A model generated the notes under the pieces. The model saw only the letters and a program-made list of their open reading frames with translations, was not told the DNA's origin and did not search any database. From Comamonadaceae bacterium (GTDB lineage: Bacteria; Pseudomonadota; Gammaproteobacteria; Burkholderiales; Burkholderiaceae_C), in assembly GCA_947447985.1 (NCBI GenBank), contig CANFLX010000001.1:62001-126000 (forward strand): a stretch of 64,000 bases of DNA, written 5' to 3'. The first letter of the stretch is position 1, and every line of letters begins with the position of its first letter. Positions 9,382 through 18,576 of this stretch are shown here, in pieces. Made by a program: the position numbers and the translations under genes.

Positions 9382-11108
9382 AGCACTTCGCTGGCAAAGT
9401 CCGCCAGACGGGAGCGCTCACCGCGCGCCAGTGTGATATGGCCGCCATGCGGCCAACCCTTGAAGCGGTCCACCGCAAAGGTCAGGCCGGATGACCCTTC
9501 GGTCAGGTAGGGCGTATCGATTTGCGCCAAATTGCCCATGCAAACAATCTTGGTTCCCGGCCCTGCACGGGTGATCAAGGTTTTCATTTGCTTGGGCGTC
9601 AGGTTTTGCGCCTCGTCGATGATCAGGTACTTGTTCAAAAACGTGCGCCCGCGCATGAAGTTCATGCTTTTGATTTTGATTCGGCTGCGAATGAGTTCGC
9701 TGGTTGCGGCGCGGCCCCATTCGCCTGCGTTGGTGTCGGTCTTGCCAAGCACTTCCAGGTTGTCGTCGAGTGCGCCCATCCAGGGGCCCATTTTTTCTTC
9801 TTCGGTGCCCGGCAAAAAGCCGATGTCTTCTCCTACGCTGACGGTGGCGCGCGTGACGATGATCTCGGTATAGCGGCGGTCATCGAGCACCTGCGTCAGG
9901 CCGGCCGCCAGCGCCATCAGGGTTTTTCCGGTGCCCGCCGTGCCGGTCAGCGTCACGAAATCAACGTCCGGATCGGTCAGCAAGTTCATCGCGAAATTTT
10001 GTTCGCGGTTGCGGGTGGTCACACCCCAGACTGCATTTTTGAGGTGATTGAAGTCGCGCAAGGTCTTGAGCACCGCGGTGTTGCCCCGGATTTCGGTGAC
10101 CCGTGCATACAGGCTGGGCTCACCCGGCGCCTCAAAGTACACAAATTGGTTGATCAGCATGCTCGGCACGGTAGGGCCATTGACCTTGTAAAAGGTGTGC
10201 TGTCCCTGCTGCCAGCTCTCCACGCTTTGGCCGTGGGTCGACCAAAAATCGGCGGGCAGTGCCATCGCACCGGAATACAGCAAGTCGCCGTCTTCCAGCG
10301 TTTTGTCGTTTTGGTAGTCGTCCGTCGCCAGGCCCAGGGCGCGGGCTTTGACGCGCATATTGATGTCTTTGGACACCAGCACCACTTCGCGCTCGGGGTA
10401 TTTTTTGCGCAGTGCGGCCACCACACCCAGAATCTGGTTGTCGGCCTTGCCCTGGGGCAGGCTGGTGGGCAGGCTGTAGTCCAGCGGCAAGGTCTGGAAC
10501 ATCAGTTTGCCCTTGGCTTCGCGCTGGCCGGTGCTGTTGAGTTCAAAGCCTTGCGCGATGTCGGCACCGGGTGCCCCGGCCAGCGCATCGAGCGTGCGGC
10601 TGGTTTGGCGCGCATTGCGGGCCACTTCGGTCATGCCCTTTTTGTGTCCATCAAGCTCTTCGAGCACGATCATGGGCAAGAAGATGTCATGTTCTTCGAA
10701 GCGGAACAGGCACATCGGGTCGTGCATCAACACATTGGTGTCCAGCACAAACAGCTTGGCCGGACCGGTTCGGGCGCTTTTGCGGCTGCGCGAGGTGCTG
10801 CTGGCCGGCGTTGCAGGCTTGGACGCTGGCGGGGTCGCGACCGCTGGGACCGGTGCCGGAGCGACGGGCGCGCGCTTGATGGTTTCCACTTGCACGGCCA
10901 CTTGCTGGCCTGCGTCTTTGCTCAGCAATGAAGCTTGGCGGGTTGGTGTGGCGCGTCCCGCCGCTGCTCGCTCCACAGGAGCAGAGGATTGCACTGGCAA
11001 TTCTTCGGCCGGGGCACGGCGGCTTTGGCGTCCAGATTTCGGAGTTCCTTCAAAAGCCGCAGGGGAGAGTCGATCGGCACGTTTGGTCGGCGCAGAAGGC
11101 AGGGGCAT
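9378..11108 (-). CDS. PhoH-family ATPase with N-terminal PIN domain
   Basis: This 576-residue protein has a disordered Ala/Pro/Arg-rich leader (1-115), then a PIN nuclease-like domain beginning LFVLDTNVLMHDP at about 119, and a C-terminal PhoH P-loop ATPase with GTAGTGKT and the Walker B stretch LIIDEAQNLTP. This PIN-PhoH layout matches the YlaK/PhoH2 type, proposed RNA helicase/ribonuclease proteins linked to stress. The long leader could mean that the true start lies further in. It shares four bases with the dnaB end (TAG opposite TAA), with no terminator between them. Confidence 0.88.
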   Translation of the reverse strand: MPLPSAPTKRADRLSPAAFEGTPKSGRQSRRAPAEELPVQSSAPVERAAAGRATPTRQASLLSKDAGQQVAVQVETIKRAPVAPAPVPAVATPPASKPATPASSTSRSRKSARTGPAKLFVLDTNVLMHDPMCLFRFEEHDIFLPMIVLEELDGHKKGMTEVARNARQTSRTLDALAGAPGADIAQGFELNSTGQREAKGKLMFQTLPLDYSLPTSLPQGKADNQILGVVAALRKKYPEREVVLVSKDINMRVKARALGLATDDYQNDKTLEDGDLLYSGAMALPADFWSTHGQSVESWQQGQHTFYKVNGPTVPSMLINQFVYFEAPGEPSLYARVTEIRGNTAVLKTLRDFNHLKNAVWGVTTRNREQNFAMNLLTDPDVDFVTLTGTAGTGKTLMALAAGLTQVLDDRRYTEIIVTRATVSVGEDIGFLPGTEEEKMGPWMGALDDNLEVLGKTDTNAGEWGRAATSELIRSRIKIKSMNFMRGRTFLNKYLIIDEAQNLTPKQMKTLITRAGPGTKIVCMGNLAQIDTPYLTEGSSGLTFAVDRFKGWPHGGHITLARGERSRLADFASEVL

Positions 11109-11159
11109 GGAGTAGGGCTCGTAAAAGTGGAGTTAGCAGAAAAAGCCAGTCGAAACAAA

Positions 11160-11189
11160 AAAGGCCGCCTTGGGTACAAGGCAGCCTTT
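11160..11189 (-). terminator. Terminator between bcp and phoH
   Basis: On the minus strand, AAAGGC..CAAGG-type arms (11160-11172 and 11177-11189, one 2-nt internal bulge) form a hairpin. It is followed by a T run, seen as six A at 11157-11162 on the plus strand. It lies downstream of the peroxiredoxin gene and upstream of phoH, so it should separate their transcripts. Confidence 0.75.
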
Positions 11190-11282
11190 AGTGGGCGAAA
11201 TTCGTGAAATTCATCGTCATGCAAACATTATGCATGAGCAAAAAGACGCTGCCGAGTCGGGTCGGTGCGCCTTTTGGAGGTG

Positions 11283-11759
11283 TCAGGCCGTCTCGCTCAG
11301 GGCGCGTACGGCGTTCAAAACCTCTTCGACGTGTCCAGGGACTTTCAGGCCACGCCATTCTTCTTTGACCAAGCCATCAGCGCCGATCAAAAAGGTGCTG
11401 CGCTCGATGCCTTTGACCTTTTTGCCGTACATGATCTTGTTCTTGACCACGCCGAACATATGGCACATTTTTTCTTCTGTATCGGCGATGAGTTCAAAAG
11501 GCAGTTCAAGCTTGCTTTTGAATTCATCGTGCGACTTCATGTTGTCCCGTGAAACGCCAAAAACATGCGCTCCGGCCTCTACGAAGTCCTGGTAGTGGTC
11601 ACGAAACTGCATGGCTTCAGTCGTGCAGCCGGGGGTGTTGTCCTTGGGGTAGAAAAACAGAACCAGTGTTTGCCCTGCGTGTGAATTGTTGGTCACACGT
11701 ACGCCTCCGGTGGCGTTGGCTTCAAATTCGGGAAGGGGCTTGTTGACAACGATCGCCAT
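11283..11759 (-). CDS. bcp: Thioredoxin-dependent peroxiredoxin (Bcp/PrxQ type)
   Basis: This 158-residue thiol peroxidase reduces hydrogen peroxide and organic peroxides. The peroxidatic Cys45 lies in the motif FFYPKDNTPGCTTEA. The resolving Cys usually found five residues later in many Bcp proteins is absent (Met50). Cys99 is the only other cysteine, so the mechanism is either 1-Cys or uses an atypical partner. Cytoplasmic, monocistronic by its terminator. Confidence 0.92.
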   Translation of the reverse strand: MAIVVNKPLPEFEANATGGVRVTNNSHAGQTLVLFFYPKDNTPGCTTEAMQFRDHYQDFVEAGAHVFGVSRDNMKSHDEFKSKLELPFELIADTEEKMCHMFGVVKNKIMYGKKVKGIERSTFLIGADGLVKEEWRGLKVPGHVEEVLNAVRALSETA

Positions 11760-11896
11760 GGGGTGTTCAATTTCTCGTGCTGGATGTGTCAGTCAAGTTG
11801 GAAAGCGGCACTGCGTGCTTCTGTGCTCCCAACGTTAGCCTCGGATTTTACTCTGAAATCCGCAGCCGCCTTGCTTCACGCCTCGCCGCAGGTGCG

Positions 11897-12262
11897 CTAC
11901 ACCAGCAGGGCTGCTGCGACTTTGCGGCCTTCGCCAGCCAAGAAATTGAAGGTTCGGCAGGCCGCCTGGGTGTCCATGGTTTCTACCCCGATTCGCTTGG
12001 CATAGAGCGCAGCCAGCCACTGCGGATGGGGAAAGCGAACGCGCGACCCGCTGCCAAACAGCACCAGTTCGATGTCCCAGGCCAGCAAGATTTCGAAGTC
12101 TGTTGCTTGCAGGGACTCAAAGTCGGCCACGGGCCACTCCACGCGGTGCCCTGCGCTGCTGAGGAGCATGCTGTTGTGCGATGCCTCCCCATTGACGGCC
12201 ACCCAGCCCTCGCCATAGCCCGTGATGGTGGGGCCTTGCATGCGGTCAGCTTGGAGTTTCAT
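11897..12262 (-). CDS. Mth938-like domain protein
   Basis: This 121-residue protein resembles the Mth938/DUF498 family (related to human NDUFAF3), small proteins of unknown biochemistry. Visible are ITGYGEGWVAVNG near the start, WDIELVLFGSGSR in the middle and the conserved GVETMDTQAACRTFNFLAGEGR near the end. The ATG at 12262 was preferred over one at 12301, because MKLQADR is the usual N-terminus. It is divergent to alaA across about 100 bp. Confidence 0.8.
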   Translation of the reverse strand: MKLQADRMQGPTITGYGEGWVAVNGEASHNSMLLSSAGHRVEWPVADFESLQATDFEILLAWDIELVLFGSGSRVRFPHPQWLAALYAKRIGVETMDTQAACRTFNFLAGEGRKVAAALLV

Positions 12263-12365
12263 GGGGTGCGGTAAGCAGTCAAGAGGAGGGGGAACGCGCA
12301 AAACACGCGGCGAACTGTGGTCAAATTATAGGTTTCGCACCAAGCGCCACGCCCCCGGAGTGACT

Positions 12366-13592
12366 TTGAAACCCATACACAAATCTGCCAAGCTGGCCAA
12401 CGTCTGTTACGACATCCGCGGCCCCATCATGGACCGCGCGCGCCAGATGGAGGAAGAAGGGCAAAAAATCATCAAGCTCAATATCGGCAATCTGGCGGTA
12501 TTCGGCTTCGACGCGCCCGAGGAAATCCAGCAGGACATGATCCGCAACCTGCCCAACTCGGCCGGGTATTCCGACAGCAAAGGTATTTTTGCGGCCCGCA
12601 AGGCGGTGATGCATGAAACCCAAAAACAGGGCATCCGCGGCGTGACCTTGGACGACATTTATCTGGGTAACGGCGCGAGCGAGTTGATCGTGATGGCCAC
12701 CAACGGTTTGCTGGACGATGGCGATGAGATGCTTCTGCCCGCGCCCGACTATCCGCTGTGGACGGCGGCGGCCAGTCTTTCAGGCGGCACTCCGGTGCAC
12801 TATGTGTGCGACGAGGCCAACGGCTGGATGCCCAATCTGGACGACATCCGCGCCAAGATCACGCCCCGCACCAAAGCGATTGTGGTGATCAACCCGAACA
12901 ATCCGACCGGTGCTTTGTATTCCGACGACTTGTTGCGCGGCATTGTCGACATCGCACGTACCCATGGCCTGGTGATTTTTGCCGACGAGGTTTACGACAA
13001 AGTGCTGTACGACGGCGCCAAGCACACGGCGATTGGCTCTCTCAGCGACGACGTGCTGACGCTCACCTTCAACTCTTTGTCCAAAAGCTACCGGTCCTGT
13101 GGCTACCGGGCAGGTTGGTTGGTGGTATCGGGCGACAAGCGTCCGGCCAAGGACTACATCGAGGGCTTGAACATGCTCTCCAATATGCGCTTGTGCGCCA
13201 ATGTGCCAGGCCAATACGCCATTCAAACCGCTTTGGGCGGATACCAAAGTATTGACGACCTGGTCTGCGAGGGCGGACGCCTGCGCCGCCAGCGCGATTT
13301 GGCCTATGAGTTGATCACTGCCATACCGGGCGTGAGCTGTGTCAAGCCCAGCGCCGCGCTGTACATGTTTCCACGCCTGGATCCGACCGTGTACCCGATT
13401 GCCGATGACCAAGCATTCTTCTTGGAACTGTTGCAGGAAACCCGCGTGATGCTGGTGCAGGGCACCGGTTTCAACTGGGCTGAGCCCGACCATTTCCGCA
13501 TTGTGTTTTTGCCGCACGAAGACGATTTGCGCGAGGCCATTGGCCGCGTCGCCAAGTTTTTGGAAGCCTATCGTAAGCGCCACAGCAACTAG
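12366..13592 (+). CDS. alaA: Glutamate-pyruvate aminotransferase
   Basis: This 408-residue class I PLP aminotransferase makes alanine from pyruvate and glutamate. It reads very like E. coli AlaA: KPIHKSAKLANVCYDIRGP at the start, PDYPLWTAA, NPNNPTGA and the PLP lysine in SLSKSY at residue 240, the same number as in E. coli. The start appears to be a rare TTG at 12366, with GGAG five bases before it. A GTG at 12360 would overlap that SD. It precedes hom. Confidence 0.93.
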   Translation: MKPIHKSAKLANVCYDIRGPIMDRARQMEEEGQKIIKLNIGNLAVFGFDAPEEIQQDMIRNLPNSAGYSDSKGIFAARKAVMHETQKQGIRGVTLDDIYLGNGASELIVMATNGLLDDGDEMLLPAPDYPLWTAAASLSGGTPVHYVCDEANGWMPNLDDIRAKITPRTKAIVVINPNNPTGALYSDDLLRGIVDIARTHGLVIFADEVYDKVLYDGAKHTAIGSLSDDVLTLTFNSLSKSYRSCGYRAGWLVVSGDKRPAKDYIEGLNMLSNMRLCANVPGQYAIQTALGGYQSIDDLVCEGGRLRRQRDLAYELITAIPGVSCVKPSAALYMFPRLDPTVYPIADDQAFFLELLQETRVMLVQGTGFNWAEPDHFRIVFLPHEDDLREAIGRVAKFLEAYRKRHSN

Positions 13593-13660
13593 CGCGCGGC
13601 GGGGCACGCAAGCCGCGTCCAGTGCGGGACATGCAAATTGATTTATCGAAAGAAACGTAT

Positions 13661-14983
13661 ATGAAACCGATTCAAGTGGGACTGCTGGGCATAGGCGTAG
13701 TGGGCTCGGGCACTTTCAATGTGCTGAAACGCAACCACAGTGAAATTGAGCGCCGCGCGGGGCGCGCCATTGAAATCACCATGGTGGCTGATCTGGACAC
13801 CGAGCGCGCACGTGCGGCGGTGGGTCCCGATGTGACGGTCGTGGGTGACGCCCGCGCCGTGATCGCCAACAAAGACATCGATATCGTGATTGAGCTGATC
13901 GGTGGTTACGGCATTGCCAAAACCCTGGTGCTCGAAGCCATTGCCGCAGGCAAGCATGTGGTGACGGCCAACAAGGCATTGCTGGCGGTGCACGGCACCG
14001 AAATTTTTGCAGCTGCTTCTGCCAAGGGTGTGATGGTGGCATTTGAGGCGGCGGTGGCCGGTGGCATACCGATCATCAAAGCCTTGCGCGAGGGATTGAC
14101 GGCCAACCGCATCGAGTGGATTGCCGGCATCATCAACGGCACCACCAACTTCATTTTGTCGGAGATGCGCAGCAAAGGCTTGGACTTTGCCGCGGTGTTG
14201 CAAGAGGCGCAGCGCTTGGGCTATGCCGAAGCAGATCCCACCTTTGACATTGAAGGCGTGGACGCTGCGCACAAGGCCACCATCATGTCAGCCATTGCAT
14301 TCGGCATTCCCGTGCAGTTTGGCAAAGCCTATGTCGAAGGCATCACCCAACTTTCGAGCCAGGACATCAAGTATGCGGAGCAGCTGGGTTACCGCATCAA
14401 GTTGCTGGGCATTGCCAAGCGCCGTCCCGAAGGGATTGAGCTTCGCGTCCACCCCAGTCTTGTGCCGACAAAACGCTTGATCGCCAATGTGGAAGGCGCC
14501 ATGAACGCGGTCATGGTGCAAGGCGATGCGGTGGGCACCACCTTGTATTACGGCAAGGGCGCAGGTTCGGAGCCCACGGCCAGCGCAGTGATCGCCGACC
14601 TGGTGGATATCACCCGCCTGCACACCGCAGACGCCGCCCAGCGCGTGCCGCATTTGGCCTTCCAGCCCAACGCGATGAGCGACTTGCCTATTCTGCCCAT
14701 GGCGCAGGTCGTGACGAGTTACTACCTGCGCTTGCGGGTGGCCGATCAGACCGGCGTGCTGGCCAAAGTCACGGGCATTCTGGCCGAGGCCGACATCAGC
14801 ATCGACGCCGTGCTGCAGCGCGAGTCGGACGAGGTAGGCGGGAGCGAGGCCAACCAAACCGACCTCATCATCCTCACCCACGATTGCACCGAGGCCCGTA
14901 TGGACGCTGCGCTGGTGCGCATGCAGGCACTGCCGACCGTGTTGCAAAACATTGTGCGTATTCGCAAGGAAGAGTTGGCCTGA
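13661..14983 (+). CDS. hom: Homoserine dehydrogenase
   Basis: This 440-residue enzyme reduces aspartate semialdehyde to homoserine for threonine and methionine synthesis. The N-terminal GLLGIGVVGSG is the NAD(P) loop. The catalytic domain carries GIINGTTNFIL and YAEADPTFDIEG. A C-terminal ACT domain (about 350-430) suggests feedback control by threonine. It is the monofunctional form, without an aspartokinase. The ATG at 13661 was chosen; upstream in-frame codons lack the family sequence. Its TGA overlaps the thrC ATG. Confidence 0.97.
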   Translation: MKPIQVGLLGIGVVGSGTFNVLKRNHSEIERRAGRAIEITMVADLDTERARAAVGPDVTVVGDARAVIANKDIDIVIELIGGYGIAKTLVLEAIAAGKHVVTANKALLAVHGTEIFAAASAKGVMVAFEAAVAGGIPIIKALREGLTANRIEWIAGIINGTTNFILSEMRSKGLDFAAVLQEAQRLGYAEADPTFDIEGVDAAHKATIMSAIAFGIPVQFGKAYVEGITQLSSQDIKYAEQLGYRIKLLGIAKRRPEGIELRVHPSLVPTKRLIANVEGAMNAVMVQGDAVGTTLYYGKGAGSEPTASAVIADLVDITRLHTADAAQRVPHLAFQPNAMSDLPILPMAQVVTSYYLRLRVADQTGVLAKVTGILAEADISIDAVLQRESDEVGGSEANQTDLIILTHDCTEARMDAALVRMQALPTVLQNIVRIRKEELA

Positions 14984-16419
14984 TGCGCTACCTATCGACC
15001 CGCGCGACCGACAGCACGCAGCGCAAGCGTTTTTGTGAAATCCTGTTGGAAGGATTGGCCCCAGACGGCGGCCTGTACCTGCCCGAAACCTACCCCCAGG
15101 TCGATGGTGCGACTTTGAACCGTTGGCGCGAATTGCCCTACGCCGATCTGGCGTTTGAAATCCTGTCGCTGTTTGTCGATGACATTCCTGCCGACGATTT
15201 GCGCGCGCTGTGCCGCAAGACGTATACCCCAGAGGTGTTCGGTACCGCCGCCATCGTGCCCTTGACCCGCTTGGAAGACGGCCTGTATCTGCAAGCCTTG
15301 TCCAACGGCCCCACGCTGGCATTTAAAGACATGGCCATGCAGCTGCTGGGCAACCTGTTTGAGTATGAGCTGGCGCGCAGGGGCGAAGAGCTGAATATTT
15401 TTGGCGCCACCAGCGGTGATACTGGCAGCGCTGCCGAATACGCCATGCGCGGCAAGAAAGGAGTTCGGGTCTTCATGACCAGCCCCGACGGGCGGATGAG
15501 TCCGTTTCAGCAGGCGCAGATGTTTAGCTTGCTGGACGACAACATCCACAACATTGCGATCCAGGGCGTGTTTGACGATTGCCAGGACCTGGTCAAGGCG
15601 GTGTCGGCAGACCTGGAGTTCAAGCGCAAGTACAAGATTGGTACCGTCAACTCCATCAACTGGGCCCGCCTGATGGCGCAGGTGGTGTACTACTTTGCAG
15701 GCTATTTGCAGGCCACCACCCGCAACGACCAGCAGGTGAGTTTTACGGTGCCCAGCGGCAATTTCGGCAACGTCTGCGCCGGCCATGTGGCGCGCATGAT
15801 GGGCTTGCCCATTGCCCAACTGGTGGTTGCGACCAATGAGAACGACGTGCTGGACGAGTTTTTCCGCACTGGCGTCTACCGCGTGCGCGGCACGGCAGAC
15901 ACCCACGAGACTTCCAGCCCGTCCATGGACATTTCCAAGGCCAGCAATTTTGAGCGCTTTGTGTTTGACCTGCTGGGCCGCGATGCAGCGCGCACTGCTG
16001 ATTTGTTTAGCATGCAGGTTCAACGCCAAGGCCGCTTTGACTTGGGTGCCGACCCTGCCTTCGCTCTGGCGGCCAGTCAATATGGATTTGCCAGTGGCAA
16101 GAGCACGCACCAAGATCGCTTGAATACGATTCGCACCACCTGGCAAAAGTACAGCGTCGTCGTTGATACCCATACGGCGGACGGATTGAAGGTGGCGCAG
16201 GAGCACCGCCAACCGGGCGTTCCCATGCTGGTGCTGGAAACCGCCTTGCCGATCAAGTTTGCCTCCACGATTGTGGAGGCCTTGGGCCGCGAGCCCGAGC
16301 GCCCCGCCAAGTTTGCGGGCATCGAAGCCTTGCCGAAAAAAGTGCATGTGATGGCACCCGACGTCCAGGCGATCAAATCGCTCATCGCTCTGGCCTGTGA
16401 CGGCGCAGCCAGCGCATGA
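14983..16419 (+). CDS. thrC: Threonine synthase
   Basis: This 478-residue PLP enzyme turns O-phosphohomoserine into threonine. It starts MRYLSTR, has the GLAPDGGLYLPE segment, the PLP lysine in LAFKD at residue 115 and the GATSGDTGSAAEYA phosphate loop. It belongs to the longer (type II) threonine synthases. TGATG overlap with hom and ATGA overlap with moeA imply translational coupling across two unrelated pathways. Confidence 0.97.
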   Translation: MRYLSTRATDSTQRKRFCEILLEGLAPDGGLYLPETYPQVDGATLNRWRELPYADLAFEILSLFVDDIPADDLRALCRKTYTPEVFGTAAIVPLTRLEDGLYLQALSNGPTLAFKDMAMQLLGNLFEYELARRGEELNIFGATSGDTGSAAEYAMRGKKGVRVFMTSPDGRMSPFQQAQMFSLLDDNIHNIAIQGVFDDCQDLVKAVSADLEFKRKYKIGTVNSINWARLMAQVVYYFAGYLQATTRNDQQVSFTVPSGNFGNVCAGHVARMMGLPIAQLVVATNENDVLDEFFRTGVYRVRGTADTHETSSPSMDISKASNFERFVFDLLGRDAARTADLFSMQVQRQGRFDLGADPAFALAASQYGFASGKSTHQDRLNTIRTTWQKYSVVVDTHTADGLKVAQEHRQPGVPMLVLETALPIKFASTIVEALGREPERPAKFAGIEALPKKVHVMAPDVQAIKSLIALACDGAASA

Positions 16420-17672
16420 ACGCACCCGTCGCCCGCAAGCCCTTGATGGCGCTGGACGCGGCGCTCAGCGAGTTGCTGGGTGCGCTCAAGGGAAGGGCGC
16501 TGGACACGGAAAAAGTGGCGACCTTGGACTGCGACGGCCGCGTGCTGGCGCAGGATGTGGTGTCTGCGCTGCAAGTGCCGCCCCAGGACAATAGTTCCAT
16601 GGACGGCTACGCGGTGCGGGTGGCCGATGTCGCGTCCGGCTTGCCATTGCCGGTGTCGCAACGCATTGCGGCCGGATCCAGCGGCACACCGCTCGAGCCG
16701 GGGACCGTGGCCCGCATTTTTACGGGCGCGCCCATTCCAGCGGGTGCAGATGCCGTGGTGATGCAGGAAGACTGCACCGACGTCGCGGCGGTCAACGCTC
16801 GCGATGCACGCCCAACCATCTCGGTGAACAGCCAGCCGCAAAGCGGCCAATGGATACGCCGCCAGGGCGAGGACGTGACCTTGGGCCACGCCGTGTTGCG
16901 TGCCGGACATCGCCTGGGGCCTGCCGCGCTGGGCATGGCTGCGAGCGTGGGGTGTGCAGCGCTGCAGGTGGCGCGTCGGCCGCGCGTGGCGCTGTTTTCT
17001 ACCGGTGACGAATTGGTCATGCCAGGGCAGGTGCAGCCTCAGGACATGGCACCCGGCGCCATTTACAACTCCAACCGCTTCTTTTTGGCGAGCCTGCTCA
17101 GGCGCATGGGCTGCGAGGTCACCGACCTGGGCATCGTGCCCGACCAACTGGATGCCACCATCGCTGCGTTGCGCCAAGCGGCACAGTCCCACGATGTGAT
17201 TTTGACCAGCGGTGGTGTCTCGGTGGGAGAAGAAGACCACATCAAACCCGCAGTGCAAAGCCAGGGGACATTGGATTTGTGGCAAATCGCCATCAAACCC
17301 GGTAAGCCTTTTGCCCACGGGCGCATCGGCCCGGCGCATTTTGTGGGCTTGCCCGGCAACCCGGTGTCCAGCTTCATGACGTTCTTGTTGTTGGTTCGCC
17401 CGTTCTTGTTGCGCATGCAGGGTGTGGAGGATGTGTCTATGCCCTCACAAACCCTGCGCGCTGACTTTGCCTGGCCGCGCGCAGACCGTCGCCAGGAGTT
17501 CTTGCGCGTCAGGCGCAATGCCACCGGTGGTTTGGACCTGTTTCCGAACCAAAGTTCGGGCGTGCTGAGCTCGGCAGTGTGGGGCGATGGCTTTGTGGAC
17601 AACCCTCCGTCCAAAACCATTGCTCCGGGAGACGCAGTGCGTTTCGTGGCCTTTAACGAGCTTTTGGCTTAG
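16416..17672 (+). CDS. moeA: Molybdopterin molybdotransferase
   Basis: This 418-residue protein inserts molybdate into adenylylated molybdopterin. The family blocks PPQDNSSMDGYAV, GEDV, FSTGDEL, TSGGVSVGEEDH and GLPGNPVSS are all present in order. It is cytoplasmic. It begins inside the thrC stop (ATGA) and is followed by moaD and moaE, forming a small molybdenum-cofactor cluster. Confidence 0.96.
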   Translation: MNAPVARKPLMALDAALSELLGALKGRALDTEKVATLDCDGRVLAQDVVSALQVPPQDNSSMDGYAVRVADVASGLPLPVSQRIAAGSSGTPLEPGTVARIFTGAPIPAGADAVVMQEDCTDVAAVNARDARPTISVNSQPQSGQWIRRQGEDVTLGHAVLRAGHRLGPAALGMAASVGCAALQVARRPRVALFSTGDELVMPGQVQPQDMAPGAIYNSNRFFLASLLRRMGCEVTDLGIVPDQLDATIAALRQAAQSHDVILTSGGVSVGEEDHIKPAVQSQGTLDLWQIAIKPGKPFAHGRIGPAHFVGLPGNPVSSFMTFLLLVRPFLLRMQGVEDVSMPSQTLRADFAWPRADRRQEFLRVRRNATGGLDLFPNQSSGVLSSAVWGDGFVDNPPSKTIAPGDAVRFVAFNELLA

Positions 17673-17684
17673 AAGTACCTCTCC

Positions 17685-17936
17685 ATGCAAGTCCACATCA
17701 AGTACTTTGCCTCGATCCGCGAGCGCCTGGGTCGCTCCAGTGAACAGTGGGACAGCCCTGTGGGCACCTTGGGTGCGTTGCGACATGCTTTGGTGCAGCG
17801 CGATGCGCTGGATGACCACCCCTTGGCCGCGGGTAGGGCAGTGCGCATTGCGCTCAACCAAGTCATGTGCGAAGAAGATGTGCCGCTCACACCCGGTTGC
17901 GAGGTGGCGTTTTTTCCGCCTGTGACCGGCGGTTGA
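17685..17936 (+). CDS. moaD: Molybdopterin synthase sulfur carrier subunit
   Basis: This 83-residue ubiquitin-like protein ends in VTGG. The C-terminal Gly-Gly is the site of thiocarboxylate formation that delivers sulfur to precursor Z. MQVHIKYFASIRERLG at the N-terminus is typical. It lies 12 bases after moeA and 4 bases before moaE, its partner subunit. Confidence 0.95.
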   Translation: MQVHIKYFASIRERLGRSSEQWDSPVGTLGALRHALVQRDALDDHPLAAGRAVRIALNQVMCEEDVPLTPGCEVAFFPPVTGG

Positions 17937-17940
17937 TGCC

Positions 17941-18441
17941 ATGAGCGAGACACTGCCCCGCGTTCGGATACAGCACGGCGCCTTTGATGTGTCGCAGGAA
18001 ATTGCCGCCTTGCAGGCCGGTGATCCCCGTGTCGGTGCGGTCTGCACTTTTTTAGGCACGGTGCGCGACCGCAACATCCAAGGCGAAGCCCATGCCGCCA
18101 GCGTGCAGACGCTGGAGCTGGAGCACTACCCCGGCATGACGGAAAAGTCGATTGAAGCCATGATCGATGAAGCCCATCGCCGCTTTGACCTGTTTGGCGC
18201 GCGGGTGGTGCACCGCATTGGCGTGCTGGCGCCAACCGAGCAGGTGGTGTTGGTCGTGGTGACGTCTGCCCACCGCGGCGAGAGCTTTCAGGCCTGTGAA
18301 TTCCTGATGGACTATCTCAAGACCCAGGCCCCGTTCTGGAAAAAAGAGACCACACCCACAGGTGCGCACTGGGTCGACGCGCGGGTGTCCGACGACGCCG
18401 CACTGGCGCGCTGGGGCATTCAGGCCAACAACGCTGTTTGA
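17941..18441 (+). CDS. moaE: Molybdopterin synthase catalytic subunit
   Basis: This 166-residue large subunit of molybdopterin synthase has the FLGTVRD block near residue 38, LELEHYPGMTEK, RIGVLAPTEQVVLV and the lysine-rich KTQAPFWKKE that contacts MoaD and substrate. It is the last gene of the alaA-hom-thrC-moeA-moaD-moaE run. An AT-rich gap follows. Confidence 0.96.
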   Translation: MSETLPRVRIQHGAFDVSQEIAALQAGDPRVGAVCTFLGTVRDRNIQGEAHAASVQTLELEHYPGMTEKSIEAMIDEAHRRFDLFGARVVHRIGVLAPTEQVVLVVVTSAHRGESFQACEFLMDYLKTQAPFWKKETTPTGAHWVDARVSDDAALARWGIQANNAV

Positions 18442-18576
18442 AAAAACGCTCTAAGCGAACTAAATCAGTAAATTAGTTTTACTTTTATTAACAATTGTCT
18501 TTAGTGCTTCAATTATTATTCGTGGGCCCAAGTGCTGTTTCCAGCGCGGGTATCGGAAATCAATCTTCCCCGGCCC
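18442..18576. other. AT-rich gap before the cyclase gene
   Basis: The 135 bases after moaE include an unusually AT-rich stretch (about 18455-18520) for this genome. A weak AACTAA/TTAGTT inverted repeat (18458-18463, 18473-18478) with a T-rich tail may end the moaE transcript. The stretch probably also holds the promoter of the cyclase gene, but no clear -35/-10 pair stands out. Confidence 0.4.

Noticed and set aside
9522-10931. 469-codon plus-strand frame opposite phoH
   Set aside because: It is antisense to the PIN-PhoH gene, whose motifs are clear on the minus strand.
13593-13660. Threonine attenuator before hom
   Set aside because: No leader peptide with Thr/Ile codons and no terminator hairpin can be found in the 68-base gap.
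14992-16425. 477-codon minus-strand frame opposite thrC
   Set aside because: It is antisense to thrC, which has all its catalytic motifs.
16390-16440. Molybdenum-cofactor riboswitch ahead of moeA
   Set aside because: moeA starts inside the thrC stop, so there is no untranslated leader for one.
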